Below are positions 16,290 through 24,783 of a stretch of 64,000 nt of DNA, piece by piece. Below the pieces are notes generated by a model. That model made no database searches. It had not been told where the DNA came from and saw only the letters and a list, made by a program, of their open reading frames with translations. The stretch's first letter is position 1, and each line of letters begins with the position of its first letter. This stretch comes from Knoellia flava TL1. GTDB lineage: Bacteria > Actinomycetota > Actinomycetes > Actinomycetales > Dermatophilaceae. The stretch spans positions 18,577 through 82,576 of the forward strand of contig NZ_AVPI01000014.1 of the NCBI RefSeq assembly GCF_000768675.1. The letters run 5' to 3'. The translations under genes were made by a program, and so were the position numbers.

Positions 16290-17822
16290 ATGGGCGAACG
16301 AAGGCAGGTGGCGGTCGCGGCGACCGGGCCGGCGTCGCTCGGTGCGGGCCACGCGGTGGTCGCCGAGGGCGGCAACGCCGTCGACGCCGCCATCGCGGCC
16401 GCCCTCACCTCGATGAGCACCGAGCCGGGCATCGTCAGCCTCGCCGGCGGCGCCTTCGTCACCGTGTGGCCGCCGTCGGGACCTCCGGTCGTCCTCGACG
16501 GCAACGTCGGCATGCCCGGTCGAGGTGTGCCGCGCGAGGCCTTCGGTGCCGGCGTCCGTGAGGTCGTCACCGACTACGGCGGCGGAGTGACGATGCACGC
16601 CGGTCACGGCTCGGTCGCGGTGCCCGGCGCCGTCTCCGCGTGCGAGGCCGCCGTGACGCGCTTCGGCTCCCGTCCGTGGGAAGCGGTCGTGGCGCCCGCC
16701 GCGGCGGCGTGCCGGGAGGGTTATCCGATCGGCGGGGCCGCCGCGCGCTACCTGGGCTTCGTCGCCGACGGCCTCTTCGGCCACGACGACGGTGCTCGCC
16801 GGCTCACCCGTCGTGAGGACGGATCGCACTTCTTGGCAGGCGATCTGGCGCGCAACCCGCAGCTCGCGGAGGTGCTCGACGCGGTGGGCCGCGAGGGCGC
16901 TGCGCTGCTCCTCACCGGAGACCTCGGACGCGCGCTCGCGGCCGAGATGGCCGCCCACGGTGGGCTCGTCACGGAGGCCGACCTCACGGCATACGAGGTG
17001 GTGGAGCGAAGCCCGGTGAGGCGCACCGTCGGTGACTGGGACGTCGCCGTCAACCCGCCGCCGTCGGTGGGTGGGCCGATGCTCGCGGTGATGCTCGGTG
17101 AGCTCCAGCGCGCGCACGACTACTCGTGGGACGACGTGCTGAGGATCCAGCGGGCGGTGCTGGCCTACCGGCTCACCGTCCACGACGTCTCGCGCGACCT
17201 CGACGCCGACGGGCACGCGCTGCTCGCCGCGGTGGAGCGGCACGGCCTCGCCGGCCTGCCGACCTCGGCGTCGACGGCGCACATCTCGGCGGTGGACTCC
17301 GACGGGCTCGCGTGCGCGGTGACGATGTCGAGCGGCTACGGGTCCGGGGTGACCGTGCCGGGGACCGGGATCCTCCTCAACAACGCGCTCGGTGAGCCCG
17401 AGCTCAACCGGCTCGGCCTGCACGCCCTTGCCCCGGGGACCCGGCTGGCGTCGAACATGGCACCGACCGTGGCCCGGGCCGCGGACGGCCGCGTGCTCGC
17501 GGTGGGCTCCCCCGGCGCCGACCGGATCACGACCGCGCTCATGCAGGTTCTCGGCCAGCTCTGCCTCCACGGCGCCGACCTCGACACCGCGATCGCGGCG
17601 CCGCGGGTGCACGTCCGGTTCGACGGTGACGGCGAACCCGTCGTCGAGCACGAGGCCAGCCCCGAGATCGAGGAGGCGGTCCGTGCCGCCGGGCTGCGTG
17701 GCCTCGACCACGGCGAGCTGTCGATGTACTTCGGTGGCGTCGGCGCGGCCCACCTCGGCGCCGACGGGGAGCTGCGAGCGGCCGGCGACCCGCGGCGCGA
17801 GGCGGCCGTCGGGGTCGCCTGA
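16290..17822 (+). CDS. Gamma-glutamyltransferase family N-terminal nucleophile hydrolase
   Basis: 510 aa, autoprocessing gamma-glutamyltranspeptidase fold. The N-terminal half shows GGNAVDAAIAAALTSMSTEP and VPGAVSACEAA. The processing site is STAHISAVD, where Thr would become the nucleophile of the small subunit, followed by SSGYGSG, NNALGEPELN and MAPTVARAADGRVLAVGSPG. No signal peptide is visible, unlike typical periplasmic GGT, so it may act in the cytoplasm. I chose the ATG at 16290 because family homology starts with the next residues. Divergent from mtnP and convergent with the MATE gene 16 nt away. Confidence 0.88.
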   Translation: MGERRQVAVAATGPASLGAGHAVVAEGGNAVDAAIAAALTSMSTEPGIVSLAGGAFVTVWPPSGPPVVLDGNVGMPGRGVPREAFGAGVREVVTDYGGGVTMHAGHGSVAVPGAVSACEAAVTRFGSRPWEAVVAPAAAACREGYPIGGAAARYLGFVADGLFGHDDGARRLTRREDGSHFLAGDLARNPQLAEVLDAVGREGAALLLTGDLGRALAAEMAAHGGLVTEADLTAYEVVERSPVRRTVGDWDVAVNPPPSVGGPMLAVMLGELQRAHDYSWDDVLRIQRAVLAYRLTVHDVSRDLDADGHALLAAVERHGLAGLPTSASTAHISAVDSDGLACAVTMSSGYGSGVTVPGTGILLNNALGEPELNRLGLHALAPGTRLASNMAPTVARAADGRVLAVGSPGADRITTALMQVLGQLCLHGADLDTAIAAPRVHVRFDGDGEPVVEHEASPEIEEAVRAAGLRGLDHGELSMYFGGVGAAHLGADGELRAAGDPRREAAVGVA

Positions 17823-17838
17823 GGCCCGGCCGCCGACG

Positions 17839-19215
17839 TCACCGGGTGGCGCCGGTGACCATCCAGCCGTCGGTGCGCACCCGCGCCCACATGAGGACGC
17901 CGCGGATCGCCATGAAGCCGGTGAACGCCAGCCACAGCCACATGACCGCGTTGCCGGTCGCGCGGGCGCTGCCGTCCTCGAGGAGCCAGTCGCCCATGAG
18001 GTGCACGCCGAGGATGAGCGGCAGGTAGAGCACGAGGTTGGCGAGCATCGCCCGGGCAAGCCAGCGGCCGTCGCCGGCGCCGATGAGGACGCCGTCGATG
18101 ACGAAGACGTAGCCGCTCAGCGGTTGCGACAGGGCGACGATGACGAGGGCGGCCGCGATCGCCGCCTGCACCGCCGGGTCGCTCGTGAAGAGATGCGGCA
18201 GGACGGTGCGCAGCAGCAGCAGGATGATGCCGAGGGCGAAGCCGGCGATGATGCCCCACCGCACCATGAGCGTCGTCGCGGACCGCGTGCGGACGACGTC
18301 GCCCTCGCCGAGGGTGCGGCCGGTGATGGCCTGCGCGGCGATGGCGATGGCGTCGAGGGCGAAGACGAGGAAGCTCCAGATCGTCGCCGACACCTGGTAG
18401 GCCGCGAGCGGCACGTCGCCGAGGCCGGCCGCGACCCACGTCGTCACGAGGAGGACGGCGCGCAGCGCCAGCGTGCGCACGAGCAGCGGTATGCCGGTGC
18501 GTGCCGCCCCGAGGATCCGTCCCGGATGTGCCCTGAGGGTGACTTGGTGACGGCCGGCCTCACGCATGAGGACGACGACGAGCGCGGCCGCCATGCCGGA
18601 CTGGGCGAGGACGGTGCCGAGCGCCGAGCCGGCGATGCCCCAGCCGAACCCGTAGACGAAGAGGATGTTGAGCGCGATGTTGCTCGTGAAGCCGAGCACG
18701 CTCGCCGCCAGCGGGGTCCGGGTGTCCTGAAGCCCGCGCAGGACACCGGTGGTCGCGAGGACGACGAGCATCGCCGGGATGCTGATGGCGCTGATCCGCA
18801 GGTAGGTCACGGCATGGCCGAGGGCCTCGGGACTCGCCCCGAAGAGCCGGCAGATCGGGCCGGCGGCGGCCGCGACGACGGCGGCGGTCACTGCTCCGAG
18901 CCCGACGGCGAGCCAGGTGCCGTCGATGCCCGCGGCGATCGCCCCGGCCCGGTTGCCGGCGCCGAGCTGCCGCGCGACGACGGAGGTCGTGCCGTAGGCG
19001 AGGAAGACGAAGACGTTGGCGGCGGTGAGCAGCATGGCGCTCGCGACACCGAGGCCGGCGAGCTGGGGGGTGCCGAGGTGCCCGACGATCGCCGAGTCGG
19101 TGAGGAGGAAGAGCGGCTCGGCGACCAGGGCGAGGAAGGCGGGGAGGGCGAGCCGCAGGACCTCGCGGTGCTGGCTCGGGGTCTCGTCGCGCCCCCCGGC
19201 GGTGTCGTCACGCAC
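17839..19215 (-). CDS. MATE/DinF-family multidrug or metabolite exporter
   Basis: 458 aa membrane protein with about 12 hydrophobic helices in two related halves (LRLALPAFLALVAEPLFL at the N-terminus, LLVRTLALRAVLLVTTWV at mid-protein). SAIVGHLGTPQLAGLG is the conserved first-loop segment of the DinF branch. Secondary exporter driven by Na+ or H+. Start is GTG. A MATE gene just before dnaB is a common actinobacterial arrangement near the replication origin (established for several genomes from memory), though DUF202 and DUF2277 genes intervene here. Confidence 0.9.
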   Translation of the reverse strand: MRDDTAGGRDETPSQHREVLRLALPAFLALVAEPLFLLTDSAIVGHLGTPQLAGLGVASAMLLTAANVFVFLAYGTTSVVARQLGAGNRAGAIAAGIDGTWLAVGLGAVTAAVVAAAAGPICRLFGASPEALGHAVTYLRISAISIPAMLVVLATTGVLRGLQDTRTPLAASVLGFTSNIALNILFVYGFGWGIAGSALGTVLAQSGMAAALVVVLMREAGRHQVTLRAHPGRILGAARTGIPLLVRTLALRAVLLVTTWVAAGLGDVPLAAYQVSATIWSFLVFALDAIAIAAQAITGRTLGEGDVVRTRSATTLMVRWGIIAGFALGIILLLLRTVLPHLFTSDPAVQAAIAAALVIVALSQPLSGYVFVIDGVLIGAGDGRWLARAMLANLVLYLPLILGVHLMGDWLLEDGSARATGNAVMWLWLAFTGFMAIRGVLMWARVRTDGWMVTGATR

Positions 19216-19269
19216 ACCGGAAACCTAGTCCGCTGCGCCGGGCCGTGCGGCAGGCGGCCGCGGGACGGC

Positions 19270-19599
19270 TCAGCTCGCGAGGGTGACCCAGACGGCGGCG
19301 AGGCCGAGGACGGCCGTCGCCGTGGTGACGACGAGGACCTCGCCGGCCGCCGGCTCGAGCCCCGGCATGGGGAAGTGGTGGGCGACCCGGCGCAGCCGCG
19401 TGCGGGTGTGGAAGAACGTCCACGTCGCCGTGGCGAGGGCGCCAGCGACGAGGACGACGACGAGCCGGCCGTGCTGCGTGGCCCAGCGCAGGAAGAGGAG
19501 TGAGGCCGCCACGAAGGAGATCGCCGTCCGCTGCCAGGCGAGGGCGGTCCGCTCGGGCTGGAGGCCGGCGTCGGTGCGTGGGGTGGGCGTGCCGTTCAC
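19270..19599 (-). CDS. DUF202 small membrane protein (second copy)
   Basis: 109 aa. LQPERTALAWQRTAISFVAASLLFLRW is summarised by the core ERTALAWQRTA, the DUF202/YidH signature, followed by three hydrophobic helices (AASLLFLRW, LVVVLVAGALATATWTFF, VLVVTTATAVLGLAAVWV). GTG start at 19599, 8 nt downstream of the stop of the partner DUF202 gene. The two are probably cotranscribed and may form a heteromeric membrane complex. Function of the family is unknown. Confidence 0.85.
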   Translation of the reverse strand: MNGTPTPRTDAGLQPERTALAWQRTAISFVAASLLFLRWATQHGRLVVVLVAGALATATWTFFHTRTRLRRVAHHFPMPGLEPAAGEVLVVTTATAVLGLAAVWVTLAS

Positions 19600-19607
19600 G
19601 GCGGGCC

Positions 19608-19955
19608 TCAGCGGGTCGTGACGAGGACGAGGAGGGTGGCCGCGGCGACGACGGTCGCGACGACGAGGAAGGGGATGAGCGTCGGGAACGGCAGCGGCCG
19701 CCCGTGCCGCATCGCGGCCTCGACGCGCAGCCACCTGATCCCGGCGCCGACGGCCACGGCGACGCCGAGAGTGGTGAGCCCGATGGCGAGGACCGTGCGG
19801 ACCCCCTCGTCGAGGTCGATGCCGAAGCCCTCGACGGCCACCGCTCCCGCGACGAGTGCCAGACCCGTCCGGATCCAGGCGAGGAAGGTGCGCTCGTTGG
19901 CGAGCGTGAAGCGAGGGTCGGGCTCGGTGCCGTCTCGCAGGACCTCGGGGCGCAT
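19608..19955 (-). CDS. DUF202 small membrane protein (first copy, YidH-like)
   Basis: 115 aa. MRPEVLRDGTEPDPRFTLAN precedes ERTFLAWIRTGLALVAG, the DUF202 signature, then two more membrane helices (VLAIGLTTLGVAVAVGAGI and LIPFLVVATVVAAATLLV). It resembles the longer YidH form, while the following gene is the shorter YidG-like form; the two-gene pair is a known arrangement. ATG at 19955 chosen because upstream codons lack homology and a divergent DUF2277 gene starts at 20026. Confidence 0.86.
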   Translation of the reverse strand: MRPEVLRDGTEPDPRFTLANERTFLAWIRTGLALVAGAVAVEGFGIDLDEGVRTVLAIGLTTLGVAVAVGAGIRWLRVEAAMRHGRPLPFPTLIPFLVVATVVAAATLLVLVTTR

Positions 19956-20025
19956 GCCACCGACCCTAGCCACGGCGGCGCGCGAGGGCTGTCGGGAGGC
20001 GCGTGACCGGCATACATTGAAGGAC

Positions 20026-20301
20026 ATGTGCCGAAACATCCGTCAGCTGCACAACTTCGAGCCGCCCGCGACCGACTCGGAGGTGTATGCCGCCGCGCTC
20101 CAGTACGTGCGCAAGGTGAGCGGGTCGACCAAGCCGTCGCAGGCGAACCAGGCGGCGTTCGACGAGGCCGTGCGCGAGGTCGCGCACGCCACCCAGCACC
20201 TCCTCGACCACCTCGTGACGACGGCGCCGCCCAAGGACCGCGAGGTCGAGGCGGCCAAGGCCCGTGCGCGGTCGGCGGAGAGGTACGGTCGCGCCGGCTG
20301 A
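20026..20301 (+). CDS. DUF2277 family protein
   Basis: 91 aa soluble protein beginning MCRNIRQLHNFEPPAT, the hallmark opening of DUF2277, with SGSTKPSQANQAAFD and ATQHLLDHL following. The conserved Cys at position 2 and the CRN motif suggest a metal or catalytic role but none is established. RBS AGGA lies close to the ATG. It is the last gene before the 478-bp intergenic region preceding dnaB. Confidence 0.9.
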   Translation: MCRNIRQLHNFEPPATDSEVYAAALQYVRKVSGSTKPSQANQAAFDEAVREVAHATQHLLDHLVTTAPPKDREVEAAKARARSAERYGRAG

Positions 20302-20779
20302 CGCGGTCACCCTGCGGTCGTCGCAACTCGCGGGTAGCGAGGACGGCGGCGAGGTCCGCGTGCCGCCGACGGGCGGTCTGGCATGGACAACGTTGCACAG
20401 AGACTCCACAGGTTCGTCCACCGACCTGTGGCCGGGGTCATGTGGACAGACACGCCCGGAAGTTTCTTCTGCGCACACGTGGTGGACAGCAAACCTGCAG
20501 GTCAGCGCCGTGTGACTAGCCCGTCCACGAGTTCCTCCACAGAGGTTTCCACCGGCTGTGCACAACATCGAGCGGCGTTTTGCACCCGCCGTCCACAGGT
20601 TGTCCACACGGGGTCGTGGCGCGGAGCCGGGAGGATTGGGACAGTGCCACTCGGACGACCTAGGTTGGGCGCGGCCGGGTCGGATCGGGCCTCCTCCGCA
20701 CCCCCGGCGACCGGTGTCAGAGCGAGGTGCTCAACTGGTCGGACGGCAGCAGACGACAACGAAGGGAAGGGGCGCGCGG
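20302..20779. promoter_or_regulatory. Gene-free region with a cluster of DnaA-box-like sites upstream of dnaB
   Basis: A perfect actinobacterial DnaA box TTGTCCACA lies at 20600-20608, with CCGTCCACA directly before it (20589-20597), TCCTCCACA at 20533-20541, GACTCCACA at 20402-20410, and the inverted sites TGTGGACAG (20441-20449) and GGTGGACAG (20481-20489). Weaker TCCAC-bearing sites lie at 20414 and 20521. The segment is somewhat AT-richer (AAGTTTCTTCT at 20460-20470). dnaA and dnaN are not adjacent, so this is more likely DnaA-controlled dnaB transcription or a DnaA-titrating site than oriC itself. The dnaB RBS GAAGGGAAGG is at 20761-20770. Confidence 0.7.
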
Positions 20780-23700
20780 GTGTCGATCGCGGAGCTCAGC
20801 AGCAGCTACACCGGCTCGAGCGACGGTCCCCCCGACGACCGGCTTCCTCCTCAGGACCTCGGCGCCGAGCAGTCCGTCCTCGGCTCGATGCTCCTCAACA
20901 AGGACGCGATCGCCGACTGCCTCGAGGTGACGAAGTCGGCCGACTTCTACCGCCCGGCGCACGAGCTCATCTACGACGCGATCCTCGACCTCTACGGGCG
21001 CGGTGAGCCGGCCGACGCGATCACCGTCGCCGACGAGCTCGGCAAGCGGGGTGACCTCACCCGTGTCGGTGGCCAGGCCTACCTACACCAGCTCATCCAG
21101 TCTGTCCCCACCGCCGCCAACGCCGGCTACTACGCCGAGATCGTCCACGAGCGCGCCGTCCTGCGCCGCCTCGTCGAGGCCGGGACCCGCATCGTGCAGA
21201 TGGGCTACGGCCAGGGCGAGGGCGACGTCGACGAGATCGTCAACCGCGCCCAGGCCGAGGTCTACTCCGTCGCGGAGAAGCGCGGCGGCGAGGACTACCA
21301 CCAGCTCGGCGAGATCCTCAACGCGACGATGGAGGAGATCGAGGCCGCGGCCGGGCGCACCGACGAGATGACGGGTGTGCCGACCGGCTTCCTCGAGCTC
21401 GACCAGCTGACCAACGGCCTCCACCCCGGGCAGATGATCGTCGTCGCGGCGAGACCGGCCGTCGGCAAGGCTCTAGCGCTCGACACGCCGCTTCCGACGC
21501 CTTCTGGGTGGACGACGATGGGCGATGTCGCCGTCGGCGACCACCTGCTCGACGCGCACGGGCGCCCGACTCGTGTCGTCGCGGCGACCGAGGTCATGGA
21601 AGGTCGGCCCTGTTTCGAGGTCGAGTTCTCCGATGGCACGGTGATCGTCGCCGACGCCCAGCACCAGTGGGCGATCGAGGCCGGTGATGTGGTCACCACA
21701 CAGCACCTGGTCGACCTGGGTTTGCGTCCGAAGGTCGCGCACGACACGCGATACATCCAGCGAATTGTGCCTACGCCGTCGGTGCCGGTGCGGTGCGTCG
21801 AGGTCGACAACGATGCGCACCTATACTTAGCCGGCCGTTCGATGATCCCGACGCACAACTCGACGCTGGGGATCGACATCGCCCGGGCCGCCTCAATCAA
21901 GCACAACATGGCGACCGCCGTCTTCTCGCTCGAGATGAGCCGCACCGAGATCACGATGCGCATCCTTTCGGCCGAGGCGACGATCCAGCTGCAGGACCTC
22001 CGCAAGGGCCTCAAGGGTCAAGAGCAGTGGAACAAGCTCGCCCGCATCATGGGCAAGATCTCCGACGCCCCGCTCTTCATCGACGACTCGCCCAACATGT
22101 CGCTCATGGAGATCCGCTCCAAGTGCCGTCGGCTCAAGCAGCAGCACAACCTGCGGATGGTCATCATCGACTACCTCCAGCTCATGAGCTCGGGCAAGAA
22201 GGTCGAATCGCGCCAGCAGGAGGTCGCAGAGTTCTCGCGTGCGCTCAAGCTGCTCGCCAAGGAGCTCGAGGTCCCGGTCATCGCCATCTCGCAGCTCAAC
22301 CGTGGACCCGAGCAGCGCACCGACAAGCGGCCGCAGATGTCCGACCTGCGCGAGTCGGGTTGCCTCCCGGCCGAGACCCGCATCCTGCGCGCGGACACAG
22401 GCGCTGAGACCACCATCGGTGAGATCGCGCGCTCGGGCCAGAGGGACCTGACCGTGTGGGCGCTCGATGACGGTCTGCGCTACACGAAGCGCACGATGAC
22501 CCACGCCTTCACGACGGGCACGGCACCCGTGTTCCGACTCACTCTGGCGTCCGGCAAGACGGTGCGGGCGACGGAGAACCATCCCTTCCTGACCTACGAG
22601 GGGTGGGCGCCGCTGGCTTCGCTCCGGTCCGGGGACCGTGTCGCCGTGCCGCGACACGTGCCCTCACCCCTGCTTGTGAGCGACTGGTCCGACGGTGAGG
22701 TCGTCATGCTGGCCCATCTCATCGGTGACGGGTCCTTCGTCAAGAGGCAACCGATCCGCTACGCCAGCATCGACGAGGCCAACCTCGAAGCCGTGACGAA
22801 GGCGGCGCTGGTCTTCGGGATCACGGCCGTCCGCGATGAGTACGCGGCGGCGCGCTGCACGACGTTGCGGCTCCCGGCCCCGTTCCGACTGGCTCGCGGC
22901 ACCCGCAACCCGATCGCCCAGTGGCTGGACGGCTTGGGGCTTTTCGGGGCCCGCTCACACGAGAAGTTCGTCCCTCATGACGTGTTCTGCCTTCCCAAGG
23001 AGCAGATCGCGCTCTTCGTTCGCCACCTGTGGGCGACCGACGGGTCCGTGACCGTGAACAGGAACGGCCGTGGCGGTCGCATCTACTATGCCTCGACCTC
23101 GCGCCGGCTGGTCGATGACGTGTCACGCCTCCTGCTTCGCTTCGGCATCCAGACCCGGATGCGAACGACTCGGAAGCTCGGCTACCGTGACGGCTACACG
23201 GTCGACATCTCGGGCGTGGACAGCCAGCGTCGTTTCCTGCAAGAGATCGGGGTGCACGGTGCTCGCGGCGCGGCCGCCGAGCGGCTCCTCGAGATCGTGC
23301 GCGCACTGTCGGGCAACACGAACGTCGACACCGTCCCCAAGCAGGTGTGGGACGACGTCCGTGAGTCGATGAGCGCACGGGGCATGACGACCCGTGAGTT
23401 CCAGTCCGCGATGGGCACGCAGTACTGCGGGTCGGCCATGTATGCCAGCGCTCCTTCGCGGCAACGGCTCGCGAGGGTGGCCGACGTGCTGGGCGATGCC
23501 GAACTGGAGCTCATGGCCGTCAACGACGTCTTCTGGGACTCTGTCGTGTCCGTGGAACCCGACGGTATCGAGGAGGTGTTCGACGCCACGGTGCTCGACT
23601 GCCACAACTTCATCGCCGACGGAATCGCCGTGCACAACTCGATCGAGCAGGACGCCGACATGGTCATCCTGCTCCACCGCGACCGCTCCGACCCCGAGCG

Positions 23701-23821
23701 CGACGGCGAGGCGGACGTCATCGTGGCCAAGCATCGCAACGGCCCCACCGCCGACATCGTGCTCGCGTTCCAGGGCCACTACAGCCGGTTCAGCAACATG
23801 GCCCGCGACGGCGGCTTCTAG
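20780..23821 (+). CDS. dnaB: Replicative DNA helicase DnaB containing two inteins
   Basis: 1013-aa precursor; the exteins total 457 aa, the normal DnaB size. N-extein (230 aa): PQDLGAEQSVLGSMLLNKDA and the primase-interacting helices, then the RecA-like domain up to ARPAVGK. Intein 1 (21470-21859) splits Walker A between K and S (GK|STLG). The middle extein (167 aa) carries FSLEMSRTEITMRIL and Walker B MVIIDYLQLM, up to DLRESG. Intein 2 (22361-23638) follows, and the C-extein (60 aa) begins SIEQDADMVILLHRD and ends in the arginine-rich tail. Without splicing of intein 1 there is no ATP-binding site. GTG start at 20780 chosen for VSIAEL, the usual actinobacterial DnaB opening, 9 nt after a strong purine-rich RBS. 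Hexameric helicase unwinding the lagging-strand template. Confidence 0.96.
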   Translation: MSIAELSSSYTGSSDGPPDDRLPPQDLGAEQSVLGSMLLNKDAIADCLEVTKSADFYRPAHELIYDAILDLYGRGEPADAITVADELGKRGDLTRVGGQAYLHQLIQSVPTAANAGYYAEIVHERAVLRRLVEAGTRIVQMGYGQGEGDVDEIVNRAQAEVYSVAEKRGGEDYHQLGEILNATMEEIEAAAGRTDEMTGVPTGFLELDQLTNGLHPGQMIVVAARPAVGKALALDTPLPTPSGWTTMGDVAVGDHLLDAHGRPTRVVAATEVMEGRPCFEVEFSDGTVIVADAQHQWAIEAGDVVTTQHLVDLGLRPKVAHDTRYIQRIVPTPSVPVRCVEVDNDAHLYLAGRSMIPTHNSTLGIDIARAASIKHNMATAVFSLEMSRTEITMRILSAEATIQLQDLRKGLKGQEQWNKLARIMGKISDAPLFIDDSPNMSLMEIRSKCRRLKQQHNLRMVIIDYLQLMSSGKKVESRQQEVAEFSRALKLLAKELEVPVIAISQLNRGPEQRTDKRPQMSDLRESGCLPAETRILRADTGAETTIGEIARSGQRDLTVWALDDGLRYTKRTMTHAFTTGTAPVFRLTLASGKTVRATENHPFLTYEGWAPLASLRSGDRVAVPRHVPSPLLVSDWSDGEVVMLAHLIGDGSFVKRQPIRYASIDEANLEAVTKAALVFGITAVRDEYAAARCTTLRLPAPFRLARGTRNPIAQWLDGLGLFGARSHEKFVPHDVFCLPKEQIALFVRHLWATDGSVTVNRNGRGGRIYYASTSRRLVDDVSRLLLRFGIQTRMRTTRKLGYRDGYTVDISGVDSQRRFLQEIGVHGARGAAAERLLEIVRALSGNTNVDTVPKQVWDDVRESMSARGMTTREFQSAMGTQYCGSAMYASAPSRQRLARVADVLGDAELELMAVNDVFWDSVVSVEPDGIEEVFDATVLDCHNFIADGIAVHNSIEQDADMVILLHRDRSDPERDGEADVIVAKHRNGPTADIVLAFQGHYSRFSNMARDGGF
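21470..21859 (+). other. Class 3 mini-intein (DnaB Walker A site), 130 aa
   Basis: Begins ALALDTPLPTPSGW, with Ala in place of the usual Cys1/Ser1, and ends MIPTHN before Ser+1. The three residues that define class 3 inteins are present: Trp67 in block B (DAQHQW), Cys109 in block F (PVRCVEVDN) and Thr128 in block G (PTHN). In such inteins the block F Cys makes the branched intermediate. No homing endonuclease is inserted. It resembles the Mycobacterium smegmatis DnaB-1 intein closely at the N-terminus by recollection. A TTA Leu codon (21827-21829) and two CTA codons occur, both very rare elsewhere in the window, hinting at foreign ancestry. Confidence 0.93.
22361..23638 (+). mobile_element. 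Class 1 intein with LAGLIDADG homing endonuclease (DnaB second site), 426 aa
   Basis: Starts with Cys1 (CLPAETRILRADTG), has block B in TVRATENHPFLTY (T-x-x-H), block F VFDATVLDCHNFIADG and ends IAVHN before Ser+1, so it is a canonical class 1 intein. Between residues ~125 and ~260 lies a homing endonuclease with two LAGLIDADG helices, VVMLAHLIGDGS and FVRHLWATDGS, each retaining its acidic catalytic residue. It is therefore probably still mobile. Inserted after RESG, a known DnaB insertion point. GC content and codon use look slightly less biased than in the flanking exteins. Confidence 0.93.
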
Positions 23822-23889
23822 CTACGGCCGCGCGTTCCCAGGCCGGGTCCCGAGGCATCGGCTCCGGGACCGTGGGCCATCCTGTGGTC

Positions 23890-24354
23890 ATGACCTCGTC
23901 CGCGATCACGCTCACCGGGACCTGCGCCTTTCGGCTCATGCCCCACGACCCCCTCGAGGAGGGACCGTCGTCCGCGGTGGTGACCCTCGTGGGGGCCCCC
24001 GGCTTCACGCTGCACTACACGTGGGTGCACCCGACCGACGGTGAGCAGAGCGGTGTCGTGCTCGTCGGTGGCCCCGATGACGCAGGAGCCGTCGAGGGTG
24101 CGCTCTTCGACACCTGGCACCAGCAGCCGGGGCTGATGTCGTTGCGGGGCGCGCGCGCTGGCGACCGCGTCGACCTGGCCGGGACCTACCTCGAGGAGTG
24201 GGGCTGGACTATCGCGATCGAGCTCGGTGGCGAGACCGTGACGATGACGATGTGCAACGTCGTCCCCGAGTCCGCCCTCGCCATGGCGCCACCGGACGGC
24301 CCGTCGATGAGTGCCGGGCCCTACGACGTCATGGTCGCGTCGTGGACACGCTGA
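23890..24354 (+). CDS. Conserved hypothetical soluble protein
   Basis: 154 aa. I do not recognise the family. The N-terminus [20 protein letters not shown] leads into alternating short strands ([40 protein letters not shown]), [19 protein letters not shown] and [19 protein letters not shown], suggesting an all-beta barrel that could bind a small ligand, somewhat like DUF1579-type proteins. No signal peptide or membrane helix. The stop overlaps the following ynfA-like gene by 13 nt, so they are cotranscribed. Confidence 0.75.
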   Translation: MTSSAITLTGTCAFRLMPHDPLEEGPSSAVVTLVGAPGFTLHYTWVHPTDGEQSGVVLVGGPDDAGAVEGALFDTWHQQPGLMSLRGARAGDRVDLAGTYLEEWGWTIAIELGGETVTMTMCNVVPESALAMAPPDGPSMSAGPYDVMVASWTR

Positions 24355-24677
24355 GGTCGGTCGCCCTCTTCGTCGCGGCCGCCGTCGCCGAGATCGGTGG
24401 CGCCTGGCTCGTCTGGCAGGGCGTCCGCGAGCACCGCGGTTGGGCCTGGATCGGCGCGGGGCTCGTCGCCCTCGGGATCTACGGCTTCGTCGCCACGCTC
24501 CAGCCCGACGCGCACTTCGGAAGGATCCTCGCGGCATACGGAGGGGTGTTCGTCGCGGGCTCGCTCGCGTGGGGGATGGCACTCGACGGCTTCCGGCCCG
24601 ATCGTTACGACGTGGCCGGCGCGCTGCTCTGCCTCGCCGGGGTCGCCGTCATCATGTATGCGCCTCGCTCGTCCTGA
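24342..24677 (+). CDS. ynfA: YnfA/UPF0060 small inner-membrane protein
   Basis: 111 aa with four hydrophobic helices and the family landmarks [54 protein letters not shown] and [20 protein letters not shown]. YnfA is related to small multidrug resistance exporters; transport activity here is inference. GTG start (VDTLRSVAL) lies inside the end of the upstream gene, the only start that preserves the first helix. Confidence 0.92.
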   Translation: MDTLRSVALFVAAAVAEIGGAWLVWQGVREHRGWAWIGAGLVALGIYGFVATLQPDAHFGRILAAYGGVFVAGSLAWGMALDGFRPDRYDVAGALLCLAGVAVIMYAPRSS

Positions 24678-24783
24678 GCAGTCCCGACCACAGGGCCGAC
24701 CCCCCGATCGAGGCCTGTTGCGTGGCGTGAGCTCCGAGGATCATCGAAGACGCACACAGGAGTCGCGCCCGAGGAGGCCGATG

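Noticed and set aside
17392..19503. 703-codon plus-strand open frame
   Set aside because: Antisense of the MATE gene, highly charged repetitive sequence with no motif.
20302..20779. Chromosomal origin oriC
   Set aside because: DnaA boxes are present but dnaA and dnaN are not adjacent and no clear AT-rich unwinding element is seen, so I call only a DnaA-box cluster.
20558..20779. Upstream extension of DnaB to the GTG near 20558
   Set aside because: The 74 extra residues are Arg-rich, unlike any DnaB N-terminus, and lie over the DnaA boxes; the GTG at 20780 has the better RBS.
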